Source of the DNA: Stereum hirsutum FP-91666 SS1
Lineage: Eukaryota; Basidiomycota; Agaricomycetes; Russulales; Stereaceae
NCBI RefSeq assembly: GCF_000264905.1
Contig: NW_006763141.1
Span: 1,634,283-1,698,282, forward strand
Direction of reading: 5' to 3'
DNA length: 64,000 bases
Shown one piece after another: positions 34,801-44,459 of this stretch. Position 1 is the stretch's first letter; every line of letters begins with the position of its first letter. A program made the translations under genes and the position numbers. The notes beneath the pieces are model-generated. The model did no database searches and had not been told where the DNA came from. It was given only the letters and a program-made list of their open reading frames with translations.

Positions 34801-37228
34801 GGCAGGTATACTTCGTTTAAATTCGCGGACAGTTCAGAAGGGAATACATTCCGCGTCGGAAAGGAGTACGGAGCTTTGAACATTGTGGGGAATAAGTTCA
34901 CGTCCCTCAGAATGAAGTACGTCCAGCCCATATTGCCTTCTGGATTATCGAACGAGTACTGAATTTGTCCGCGAAATAGTGCGTGGAATCACCAAGACGG
35001 AACTCTCATATTCACATGCGAGCAGTGGATTTCAAATCGCGCCAACACAGCACCTGTCATTCAGAAAACACAGGCTCTTCAGACAAACGAAAGAGTATCC
35101 AACTGGCGCACGTACACACGCCGTTATCTTGACGAGGCACCCATGCTTCTAGCTCTTCCAACCATGATCAGTGACGATGGGGGCATGCTGCGTATTGGTG
35201 CTCACCTCTATGTCCTAGAAGAGGATGACCAATTCAGAGAATTGATGCAAAACGATAATCCGGAGCATGCTCTACCCACCTATTTCGATGAGGTTGCTAG
35301 AAGGGTTTCACTCATCGCCGTGGGCTCCCGCGGATACGCAGCTGCTGAAGCGCTTCTCAGTCCGTACCGTACCCTGGAAAACTTCGGACGTGACCTCCAA
35401 TTTCTGGAGAAGCTTTCATGCAGGTCGTCCACAAGCTACGACGAGGAGGCTTCAGAAAGCGAAGAGGAAGAAGACTATGACGCCAGCTCTTCGGATTCCG
35501 ACATCGATGAGGCCTACGAGTCGTGGAGTGAAGGATCTACTGAGAATGGGGAAGAGTTGGACTCAGATATTGAGTCGGATGAGTATCTAGATGACTCCTC
35601 TGAGGAATCAGAGGTGTCATCTGGCTCACAGAGTGAATACGAAGATGATTCTGACTCCACTGCACCAGTAGGTACCGAGGGAGACATAAGACTCGAGACA
35701 GGTGGGGCCGAAGAATCACCTGACGTAACCTCCGTGTCAGGACCCAGTGTAGAGTCACAGCACGGCGGAGATGGGGATGAAGACGGGCGCACCACAGACG
35801 AGCAGGATACTGAAGCAGATACCGATGAAGACGAGGAAACAGCAGAGTCGGACAGTGACGAAGACGAAGAATCAGACTCAGACACGGATTCCCTCGAACT
35901 GCCCTCGAGTGACGCATCGTCTGACGAACTGCCGCCCCTCGAAGAAATAATGCAAGAGGGGGACGAAGAAGACATCGAGCAGATATTTGGGCGCTTGTTT
36001 GACAAGCTCATGCAAATGGACAGCATGTCCAATGATGCCCCAAATCCGAACGCAAACGCTATGCGGAAGCAGAGGGCCGAGAAGGGAGCAGACGTTTGTC
36101 TGACGGTCTACGACATCAGCGAACATATTCCACGAAGAGTTTTTCACCTTGTTCAGCATTCGAGTATACCTCTCTATGCATCTCCACCCGTCATTCATCC
36201 GTACAAGGCACTCGTGGTGTGGCCATTGGGATCGGGAGACATCCTGTTTGCTGACGTGGAAAGCAGCACTTATTTTACGAGGAAAATACACTTATCTTCG
36301 CCATACAGTGAGTTTAGCCGTGACTTGATATCGTTTCTTCCGCCACTAAGCCACTCCACGCAGCGCGTCGCATATCGGTCAAGCTACACTTCTCCTCATG
36401 CGGGATGTATCTCCACATCGCTTCTTTCGAAGCTCAGGTTATCAGACGCAGGATGCCAGGAGAAAAGCGGCGCACCAACGAACTGCAACTCTTTTTGATG
36501 GTCTCGACTTATCGCCTCTCTGCTCGCAAGACGACACGAAGTCCACCTGCTCTCATACATCGCGTCAAACTTCACCTGGGCGGGCGGCTCGCGCTCACCG
36601 TTCCCCGTCTACCCTTCACGTTGACATGGACGGAGAATACCCTATACGTAACGGAGAGAGACCAGCTACTCAGCGTCATCAGAGTTCCTTTGTTCCCTCC
36701 GGGACATCCGAACACTGACGCTGGTCAAAAGAACGCTCTATTGAAACCGAAGAACACGATACTTCTTCCGAGTACCGCTAATGCGCGGGATGTCCACTTC
36801 GTCCCATGTACAGACGGACCTGGAGCCTATATCGTCATTGGTTTCGAGTCGGGAAAGCAGCATGTCATCGACCCAGTGATGGACAAGGCAGTAGATGATG
36901 ATCCACTAAGTGAGGAGGCAGATTTGGGGCTGATGTCTACAGCAGATGAATCGGAGATGCCGCTTAGTTTAGTAAAGGGAGAGAAGCACTTCCGGTCGAC
37001 TCCGGTCGGGTGTTTTTTGAAGGAGAAGAAGCACCTGGGAGGATGGGTCCCATCAGATGCAGACGTGCCGGTGGACAGAGGGAATGGAGTGAGTAAGCTC
37101 GAGCTGCGGAAGGAGAAATTCGACCCGATAGAGGACTGCGAAAGTGAGTGTGTCAATATTTCGGATTCTTTATTGTGATATTGACAAGGGCATGGAATGC
37201 AGTCGAACCTTTCCTCAGGTTTCAGTAG
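31834..37228 (+). CDS. NLR-like STAND protein: helical N-domain, NACHT, acidic linker, C-terminal domain
   Basis: Nine exons: 31834-32113, 32168-32226, 32291-32483, 32543-32773, 32825-33827, 33885-34916, 34980-36307, 36364-37143 and 37203-37228. The total is 4,932 nt, 1,643 aa, every junction in phase. Residues 1-255: helical domain with VSIVWGAVKLVLQ, resembling DUF7708-type N-terminal domains of fungal NLRs. Residues about 290-590: NACHT-type NTPase with P-loop GPPGYGKS (about 319) and Walker B LFIDGIDEAE (about 416). Helical region to about 900, holding CRFVHASVLDFLKTRP and a Cys/His patch CGGCHGEHIPEC. About 1090-1260: strongly acidic Asp/Glu/Ser linker. C-terminal domain with LHFSSCGMYLHIASFEAQ and KTTRSPPALIHRVKLHLGG, beta-propeller-like blocks found in large fungal NACHT proteins. 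No classical ankyrin, TPR or full WD40 array is visible. Likely an intracellular surveillance or incompatibility receptor; ligand unknown. Confidence 0.85.
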
Positions 37229-37400
37229 CTGAGATGCGCGGATAGGTAATCGTCGAGTGTCGGCGACAACGTATAGCGGTATGAGGGGCATCGGCGGTGA
37301 CGTGTGTCACATGATTCATAATAAACATGAACGTATGTGCCAAATTGACCTGGAAGGAAGCTGAAATTTTCGATAAGACCAAGATAAGACTGTACGAAAT

Positions 37401-38066
37401 ACTGTAGTTTTTCGACCAAGTGTTCGTCACGCAAGGACCCCTGCGTATGCTAACGGAGGTCCCATCCTGATGCGACGAATTTTGGGCGAAAAATCGCGTT
37501 TCGTCCGATCCGTAGTGCGACGAAAACGGCTTTTCGATGCTGATGTTCCATCCCGCTATGCGACGAAAATGTCTCTCGGGGACGCAAAAAATGGGGTAAA
37601 GACTTGGTAAACATGGCCAAAAATATGATTTGGGGAAAATTTTTGACAGCCAGGGCTTGGGAAGGCCTTATGCGGAGCGATGTTCCATCCGACGTGCGAC
37701 GAAAATGGCCAAAAATCCGATGTCCCATCCCTGATGCGACGAAAACCCCCCAAATCGTGCGACGAAAACGACCGATTTTGGGGGTTTTCGGATGGGACCT
37801 CCGTCAGCATACGCAGGGGTCCTGTCACGCATCACGCAGAGGGCGTCGGCGAACAGTTTTGGTCCCGGGGTCACGCGTACACACGGGTTCACGAACAGAA
37901 AATCGTGACAAATTTGCGCTGAAAATCACCCAAAATTCAATTTTTGGGAACTAATGCGAACAATTCTGCTTGTTCGTCACGCGTGGCCCGCCCGAACGAA
38001 CCGTGGCCCAGCGGTGGTCACGGCTGACATAATTCTCCCACGAACACTTGGTCGAAAAAGTACAGT
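37401..38066. mobile_element. Short element with 27-bp terminal inverted repeats
   Basis: The ends 37401-37427 and 38040-38066 are inverted copies matching at 26 of 27 bases (ACTGTA, then a TTTTTCGACCAAGTG core, then TTCGT). The 666-bp body has no coding sequence, as in miniature non-autonomous DNA transposons (MITEs). No clear target-site duplication was seen at the outer edges. A second inverted-repeat unit is nested inside, close to the left end. Confidence 0.7.
37434..37823. mobile_element. Nested 390-bp inverted-repeat unit with internal GCGACGAAAA repeats
   Basis: The ends 37434-37467 and 37790-37823 are inverted copies matching at 33 of 34 bases (AGGACCCCTGCGTATGCT...GGAGGTCCCATCC). 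Inside, a degenerate unit of the form GATG(T)(T/C)CCATCC...GCGACGAAAA recurs at least four times. There is no coding sequence. It is either a separate MITE inserted in the outer element or a satellite-like part of it. Confidence 0.7.
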
Positions 38067-38259
38067 AACTGCGCATAGCTCGGAGTAATATGGAGTGAAT
38101 TGTATACCACGGTCGTGATTACAGACACTCGGAAGGCCCTCGTCGTCCACAAGATGAAGATGGACGATCGAAAGTAACAAATGCTACGCCGTGCTCCAAG
38201 TCCGAGGATAGACGCCACACAATTTCTACGGCATAGATGCTGAGAGTTCGGGAGCAAAG

Positions 38260-39128
38260 AGCGTTATGGAAGCAGAAAAGGCGGCAAGGGTGCGTTTCAA
38301 ACCGAGAAGAGCGTCGATGGGAGGAAGCAGAGAGTGCAATGTCTACAAGTTGTGCGAGACGAACACACTTTGCTCGTCATTGTTATTTCTAAAGGCTCCC
38401 GGACTGATCGGTCCACAGCCTCCTTTCTCTCTTCCGCCGTCAATGTCGTCAAATCCAGATCCATGGACAGCGTTCAACGTGATGCAGCGATGACTAGGCG
38501 AGCGTTAATGAGTCGTGGGAGCAAGTTGTTCGAATGACCGTCGAAGATTAGAGGCCTCCTTCTGTCTAGGCAATTGTGGCGCGGACCGTTATCGCGAAAA
38601 AACGAGCAGAAATGTCGCGTTCAGTTTATTAAAGCTGATAGAGATGGAAGTGAATCGAATGCGGTGGTTACAATAAGGAGAGGGAGGCACGAAAGGGAAA
38701 GCGGCAACTTGAGCACCAGGGCTGATTGGTGCGTGGCGGCCCTCGAGTTAGAAAACATAAGAAGCGCGTTCAAGTCGACGACGATGACGACGACGAGCAG
38801 CTCTTGCCATTCTTCGTCCTCGCTGGTGGATATCAATATAAAAGGAGCGCACTATGAGGTTTGTATGCCGAGGAAGCAGCTTAATGAACTTGCTCTCTGA
38901 CTGCCGCCAGTCGTTCTGGAAGACGGTGCTCCCGCCGTGTTCGTCGTCCCCTTGACGCTCTACTGCGTCCCTTTGCTTATTCCACTCTGCAAATCAATCG
39001 CTTTCGTTACATCCCTGCTCACGCTGTGCCTCACTCTCAGCTCTCGACGCCGGAGCGGACAAGGACGAAGACGGCGCGATTCACACGACCACAGCTACAG
39101 GAGATTCTCGTCTGGTTGAATGGCAATG
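38260..39128 (+). pseudogene. Truncated duplicate of the ABC-transporter promoter and 5' coding end
   Basis: Collinear with 53880-54790 in the same orientation. Shared landmarks include GTTATTTCTAxAGGCTCCCGGA, AGAAATGTCGCGTTCA, GAGAGGCACGAAAG, GCGCGTTCAAGTCG and a run of GACGAC. The start codon at 38854 corresponds to 54516 and the following DCRQSFW corresponds to DCVRSFW. A base is missing at about 38930 (CTCCCGCCGTG against CTCCCCGCCGTG), which shifts the frame at about codon 27, and the copy stops near the equivalent of codon 105. It also carries the upstream divergent frame's conserved block (REPLEIT). Nonfunctional fragment. Confidence 0.78.
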
Positions 39129-39149
39129 CAAAATGAGTCATGGTACACA

Positions 39150-39600
39150 GTTCATCTCTGCTGGGGACCTGAAGACAAGCTCAATGGTAAAAATGACTGA
39201 CTTGCCTGATTCGTCACTAGATATCCGTACTGTCGATCTTCCAGAATATGTGGACGAGTGACAAGACGGAGTCTATGAGGGTCCTGAGATACTACTGAGA
39301 GTTGTGGTAAAGTTCTAGAAATATATGAGAGATCGAAGAGAGAGGGTGGTCGAACGAAACTGGAGCGAAAGAAAGACTTCCCACTGGCAATCGACTCTCA
39401 TCATCATGGCGCGCTCGAGAGCCCCGATGAGCCCGATGACGATCCCGCCGGCTTGGGTCGGGTTGCCAAGACGAGATCGTGCGCCATACGTTTGGAACGC
39501 TTTTCAGACGGAGTTCAAAACGGTGTAACGAAAATGTGACTGCGCGCCTTTTCGTTTCTCCCTCCCTCCTGCTTTCGTGCCGCTTTGCTTGCTTGTATCG
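39150..39600 (+). repeat. Dispersed repeat, copy 2
   Basis: Follows the landmarks of copy 1 (27240-27700): GGGACCTGAAGAC, TCGTCACTAGATATCCGTA, GACGAGTGACAAGACGGAGT, GCTCGAGAGCCCCGATGAGC, CGGGTTGCCAAGACG, GCGCGCCTTTTCGTTTC, CTCCTGCTTTCGTG. It begins immediately behind the ABC-transporter fragment. Confidence 0.68.
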
Positions 39601-40179
39601 GCTGGCCACTTTCGATAACCTCGTCTGCTACTCTTCCCTCAGGAATCACCGCTAGAAATTACTCTGGTGCTCATCCTTTCTTGGTCATGCTCTGTGCTCG
39701 TCACGACACCATACGAAACGACAACTTGCCTACTCCTTGATATTGCATCGTATCCAGCTAAGTGTGTCTTTGGAAAGCTTCTCTGCGCTAAGTTTAATCA
39801 ATACAACTCTGGATCGTTTCTTCACTGCGCAGACTAGTTTCAAGCTTGCATAACAGTCTCTTACTCGTCATTACAATCGTGACACACAATCTGGAGACTT
39901 TCGCCACCATCTCGACTTGCAATATAGAACTAGATCTAAGCAATGCTATGCCAAATTGCTGCCAACAACGTGATACCCGGAGAGCATACTGATCAGTTCC
40001 GTTGGCACTTCGCGCTTTCAGATCTGAACATTCGGCGGAGCTGTTCTACTACCATGCATATCGTGGTGCTCCTCCGGCCAGGCAAAGATTTCTATGTGTA
40101 TAGGCTTACTCTCTTCTGGGCCCCAACTCTCTCATTCTCCGCCGAAGAGGAAATTGAGAGCAAGCTTTCTGAGCTATTA
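39601..40179. other. Intergenic, nothing recognised
   Basis: A plus-strand frame at 39943-40194 (83 codons) lacks any recognised motif. No splice pattern was found. Confidence 0.4.
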
Positions 40180-40290
40180 AGGAACGGAGTTTGACGGAAC
40201 GGGTTCCCTAAAAACGTGACCCTGCGCCTTTCGTTTGTCCCTTCATCTTGCTTTCGTGTTTTTCCCTTCATATTCGTGGACTGTTTGTTC
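40180..40290 (+). repeat. Dispersed repeat, short partial copy
   Basis: Only the right end of the repeat is present: GGAACGGAGTTTGACGG, CCTGCGCCTTTCGTTT, CATCTTGCTTTCGTG and TTCGTGGACTGTTTGTTCG match 27590-27700. Confidence 0.5.
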
Positions 40291-40909
40291 GATTAAAGTG
40301 TACAATATTAGTTCCACTATTTGGGACGATCACGGTGTCCGAGAACTCGATATAAGGCCAAGCTATGATTTATAGGGACCGAACTCAACATAGTACGTTG
40401 GGGAGCGTAGAGCCGTCTCCTCATAAGCATGTTCTCAGTTAGCTGACGACCTTGTTTGTCACATTATCACTGTGTACTTACGGTTGTTCATCTCCCTTGA
40501 TTTTCAGAACGTCGTCAGGGCCCATCCGTATATGCTCGTCATATTAACGACGATCTGATGAGGAAGTGTAGGTCGTACATGGGTATATGCTTTCTCTTCT
40601 CTTGCACATTCCTTGCCATTCTTGACCTGTTCGCCACACATATTACCTATGACGCCATGGGGCTCATCATCCATCGTCTCTGCACAGAAAGTGAATCGGT
40701 TTCTTGGCTGTGTGTGCTCGTTTTCAACACGCTGTCCACATATAAAAGGCCACTGGGAGATGCTTTTGCTAGGCCTTCTACCACCTCCTACTCCCCATTC
40801 GCAGTTGTTCCATTCTTCCCCAGACTGTCTTTCAAAACTTTTTTGCATAACTGCTCCGCGTTTTCGCTCCTCTCACTCTGGTCGGTTCCATCACGAAGCT
40901 ATGAATTCA

Positions 40910-42162
40910 CTTCACCCTTGCACACCTCATTGCCTCTACCTTCGGCGCCTGAACTATCGACACCCCGAAACGTGTCGCTTACTATGGATCTGTGTCGCTC
41001 TCGTGGTCCGGAGGGACTGGAGATACGTAAATGAGCATTGTGCTGGGAGACGATCCAAGTGCGCCTCAGGTCCATAACTTCGACCAGCAGACATCATCGT
41101 ATCTATGGAACTTGGTGACATTTGCTCCTGGGACGTCTCTCGCTGTCGTAGTTCACGATTCGACGGGGGCCACTGCTCAATCGGACGCATTCACCGGGAC
41201 TATCAGACAGTAGTTGTGTGGGCCCGACAGGAGAACGCCCGACCATACGACATCGGCGGTGACCGTAACATCAGAATCAGCTACGGGTTTCCAGAGTAAG
41301 CAGACTTAGTTAACTGTTGTGTTAAGCCGTATCAACTCACAGGCTGCACGACTCCAACTTTTAACACCCCTATGAATTCATCTTCGCCACGACGGACCGG
41401 GACCGCGCACACCTCGGGTATGCATAGCTCTTCCACTCGCACCCAATCGTCAGTTTCGGATGGTGGCTGTCTGTGTGTTATGTAGAACACTGTCGTTTTC
41501 GGTGCTGATGCCTTCTCTATAGCGATCACGTCGTCCACTTCCTCTATCACGTCAACCCCGTCCACTTCCCCGCAATCTCCACGCGCACGAGTTTCAACGA
41601 AACCAATTGTAGGGACACCAGGAGCTATCACCATATGCACCATTATCTCCATCTACCTCCACCACCTTATCCATAGATCGGTGCATCCTCGACATAGACA
41701 CGACGGTTGTTCTTTTTTCAAAACATCATGTTTAGCAATCGGGCATCGAGGAAGAAGGACAAGGGTCGAATAGTGTGACAGCTGGGACGCACACCATCTG
41801 GGAAACCTTTCCATCGCGCCCAATATCTCTCCCGGTCGTAAACCTGAACGTTCCTGGTATACCGCCGCTGTTTCACACACACTCTCTCTACAGGCCCTCC
41901 TGCAAGCTCCGCTGTAGCGCCGCTTGCGACCGCTTCGAGCTTAGCCCCTGGGACCAGAGCTATTTCGCAAGAGCCACGGCCTACGTTGGATCCTGAAATC
42001 CCAAGGAACCGAGAGTCTCACGGACAGATGCAGTGTTATAATGTTCATCATCTGGTACGGCAGATGAGCATGTTGAGGGCGAGGATGGATGCAGCTGGAC
42101 TGGATGTTCCGTTCGGTAGCACGAGTCCTCCGACGTATCGTTCCGATCGATCTGACGAATAA
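40910..42162 (+). pseudogene. Decayed copy D of the PPxY-tailed membrane protein
   Basis: Remnants of all parts are in order: a signal-peptide-like TLAHLIASTFGA followed by an in-frame TGA (about 40950); SVSLSWSGGTGDT followed by an in-frame TAA (about 41028); then SIVLGDDPSAPQVHNFDQQT...FAPGTSLAVVVHDSTGATAQ (ectodomain, 41034-41213); Ser/Thr-rich stalk traces (41370-41600); and the tail HHLVRQMSMLRARMDAAGL...TSPPTY plus seven residues (42030-42162). The ectodomain resembles copy C most. Two stops and a lost start codon make it nonfunctional. Confidence 0.7.
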
Positions 42163-43204
42163 TGAGAGGTTGAAAGGCGATTTCATTGTTTGAATACCGT
42201 TATTACCCTGGTCTTCCCTTGCATAACACTCATCCATCCTGTCCTCGCAGTGCTGATTGAAGGGCTTTCCCACTGTGATGTCGCCTTCGCATGAGATATG
42301 CCGTCAGTGAGGGAATATCAACTTTATAAGTGCGTCCCACGAATAACAGCGTGTGAGTGCAGGATCAGGTGTAGTCTTCTCGCTACCCGCACCGTCCCGC
42401 ACTTTGATGAGAGGTCTTCTTGATTTCCGCGCTTCTGTGACAGCAATTTGTGGAATCGCAATCGCGCGCATTTTTTGTGGGCAGAGCAGTTGGAGATTAT
42501 TGACGCAACGAACTCCAATTCTGGACCTTTCGACTGAGAGACTCATCCAAATTATGCGCACATCATGTCCCAGTCAACGGGGACCTACCCCGTGCACGAG
42601 GGGAGGCATTCTCTCTCTTACTTTTAGGACGAAGTAAGACATAGGTAATAACAGCGGAGGGGTCAAGCTAGATTTGGATCATGTTTGAGAGTAAGAAGAA
42701 AATGTAACTTTTTTTCACAGCACATTGGCTGATAAGACGGATCTTCCGCCATCGTGCTCCAAATAAACCCACAGCATATATGCTGTCCCTGTGGTCTCTG
42801 GTGCCTCATCATTTCTTACATTCGTTGCTAGCGATCCATGGGTGTGAAGAATATATATATATCAACATCGTAGATGCCATGACATTAGTATGATGGTGGC
42901 GTTTTCAGCTAAGCAAACTTATACTAATCGGCCAGCATTTTCCGCGCCTCCGACTGCTACGTACTGTGATATTTAAGCCAGAGGGAAGCTGGGAGTGCTT
43001 CTGTGCCCCCTCTCCCCGCGCTCGTATCTCAAAGGTGCGGTTACATTTATATTCTTCGTTTCATATAATAATTTGACATATTTAAACAATACAGCACAGT
43101 GTTGTCCTAAACTTTGCCTCCACTATGCCTAACTGCGGTGTTTGTAACAGATGTCAGTGCGTTATCTCCTCGTAGTGACCGCACATTTTTGAACGTTAGC
43201 ACAA
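42163..43204. other. Intergenic, AT-rich in part
   Basis: No gene recognised. An AT-rich segment at 42830-42870 contains ATATATATAT. A short frame from an ATG at 43124 (MPNCGVCN) could be the first exon of the zinc-finger frame that follows, but the junction needs a weak GTGTTT donor. Confidence 0.4.
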
Positions 43205-43453
43205 ATGTTGTTAGTCACCATGCGGATTCTTTTCTGTCATCTATCAATAGGGAAAAGAGACAATGCTGCACTCCTGCGACACGCACGCCGACGCAGAGAC
43301 CACTTTGTATGTAGCTTCCGGCGCTGTGGAAGGTATTTTCGCTCTGCCGAGCAGCGAGAGAGCCATTATCGAGAACGCCACTCAGATTACTCGTCTTCTT
43401 CCTCGGACGAGGTATCGGACCCTTCGAATGGGTACTCCACAGATGGCTCTTAA
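43205..43453 (+). CDS. Small C2H2 zinc-finger protein or fragment
   Basis: The coding part with support is about 43250-43453: GKRDNAALLRHARRRR, then one finger C-x4-C-x12-H-x4-H (CSFRRCGRYFRSAEQRESHYRERH), a run of five Ser, and an acidic end. The finger spacing is like the first finger of the regulators at 15978 and 1, but the flanks differ. The window-visible start (43205) may be artificial; an upstream exon from 43124 is possible. With a single finger and no other domain it may be the last exon of a lost gene. Confidence 0.45.
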   Translation: MLLVTMRILFCHLSIGKRDNAALLRHARRRRDHFVCSFRRCGRYFRSAEQRESHYRERHSDYSSSSSDEVSDPSNGYSTDGS

Positions 43454-43804
43454 ATGACCGGGAGGCCCTCTATTGTATCATAGTCGCGGGGTTTTGTGCT
43501 AAAGGAAATCTACTGTGCGATATTTGTATATTACTCAAAGACCTGTCGTTGAACTCATCGTCCCCAACATTATTACAGAATATTCGTCGTTGGAGAAGAC
43601 TGTGTGTATAAGGGCTGTCTCTCACCAGCCTTCTTAGGTGTCAATGACTATATATTGCTCTGTCACACGAGGGTCGCTCCAAGAGTTGCATTCGGCATGT
43701 ACACCTTGGTTTGATAATAACATACCTTAGACGTCAACCACTACTTCCTCCTACCCTCGTGTCATTTGCTTGCTCATGATGGATGATCATCATTGATGAT
43801 TGCA

Positions 43805-43892
43805 CCTCCTGAGGATGGATGCTGCAGGGTTGGGTGCTCCGTTTGGTGGCACGGGTCTGCCGACGCATCGACCAGATCAGCCAGAAGAGTAA
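43805..43892 (+). pseudogene. Tail-only remnant (copy E) of the PPxY membrane-protein family
   Basis: Encodes LRMDAAGLGAPFGGTGLPTHRPDQPEE with stop at 43890-43892, matching the C-termini of copies C (RARMDAAGLGVPFGGTSPPTY) and D. PPTY has become LPTH. No other part of the gene is seen upstream. Confidence 0.65.
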
Positions 43893-44099
43893 GAGCTATG
43901 CACTCCAGATCCCATGTCGATCCTAAAATAGAGAGAGGGAGATGAGAACTTATTTGACGAAAGGCGAGCCCACAAGGCGTGGGATTAATTCGTGACAGCG
44001 TGGGCAACCTATCCGGGGCGTAAATACGAGAACTGAAAAAGATAACGCAGACACCCCTTGCGGCAAAATTATATCAACACAGAGCAAGATATATCAAAC

Positions 44100-44450
44100 G
44101 GAACGATCCACGGTAGTGCTTGGGACCTGGTACTACTGATCTCGAGGTTGAGACGACCGACTTGTTTTCGTCACTGGAGATGTGTGTTATGGATCCCAAA
44201 TTTGATTTTGGTGGCGGAGCAAGTGACAATACGCAGTTAATGTACATGTGGGTTCTGGAATCAGAAGAGAGACAAGAGATGTCAGACACAGAGAATTGGC
44301 CGAAAGAAAGACAGACGGTTGGTCCAATCGTCTTATTGCGGCCCCTGGTCGACCGATTGGGCTGGACTCGTCCACGGTCCGCCAAAATTTGAACGAGCGC
44401 TCTTTTCGTTTCTCTTCAATTTCTCCCTCCGTCTTTCATGCATGCATGAA
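44100..44450 (+). repeat. Dispersed repeat, copy 3
   Basis: Matches copy 1 in GGGACCTGGTACTACTGATCTCGAGG, CGTCACTGGAGATG, GCAAGTGACAATACGCAGT, GGTCCAATCGTC, CGCTCTTTTCGTTTCTC and CTCCCTCCGTCTTTC. The minus-strand frame keeps CVLSL followed by ISSDENKSVVS, close to CVLSL...ISSDETKSVVS in copy 1. The central GAGCCCGATGA part is diverged. It ends in a perfect palindrome. Confidence 0.62.
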
Positions 44451-44459
44451 AGACGGAGG
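44426..44459. repeat. 34-bp perfect palindrome
   Basis: Bases 44426-44459 read identically on both strands, with arms CCTCCGTCTTTCATGCA and its complement and no spacer. It sits where the other repeat copies have CTCCCTCxTGCTTTCGTG. It could extrude a hairpin or cruciform. Confidence 0.85.

Noticed and set aside
34917..35142. Gene boundary between a NACHT gene (stop at 34962) and a separate acidic protein starting at 35143
   Set aside because: A 63-bp GTACGT...TAG intron at 34917-34979 removes the stop and joins the frames in phase with continuous coding character.
35514..36032. Long Ser-rich frame on the minus strand
   Set aside because: It is the antisense of the acidic linker of the NLR; Asp/Glu/Ser codons read backwards give Ser/Val/Leu-rich frames.
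37434..37823. CRISPR-like array because of repeated GCGACGAAAA words
   Set aside because: Repeat lengths and spacings are irregular, the unit is bounded by inverted repeats, and the genome is eukaryotic.
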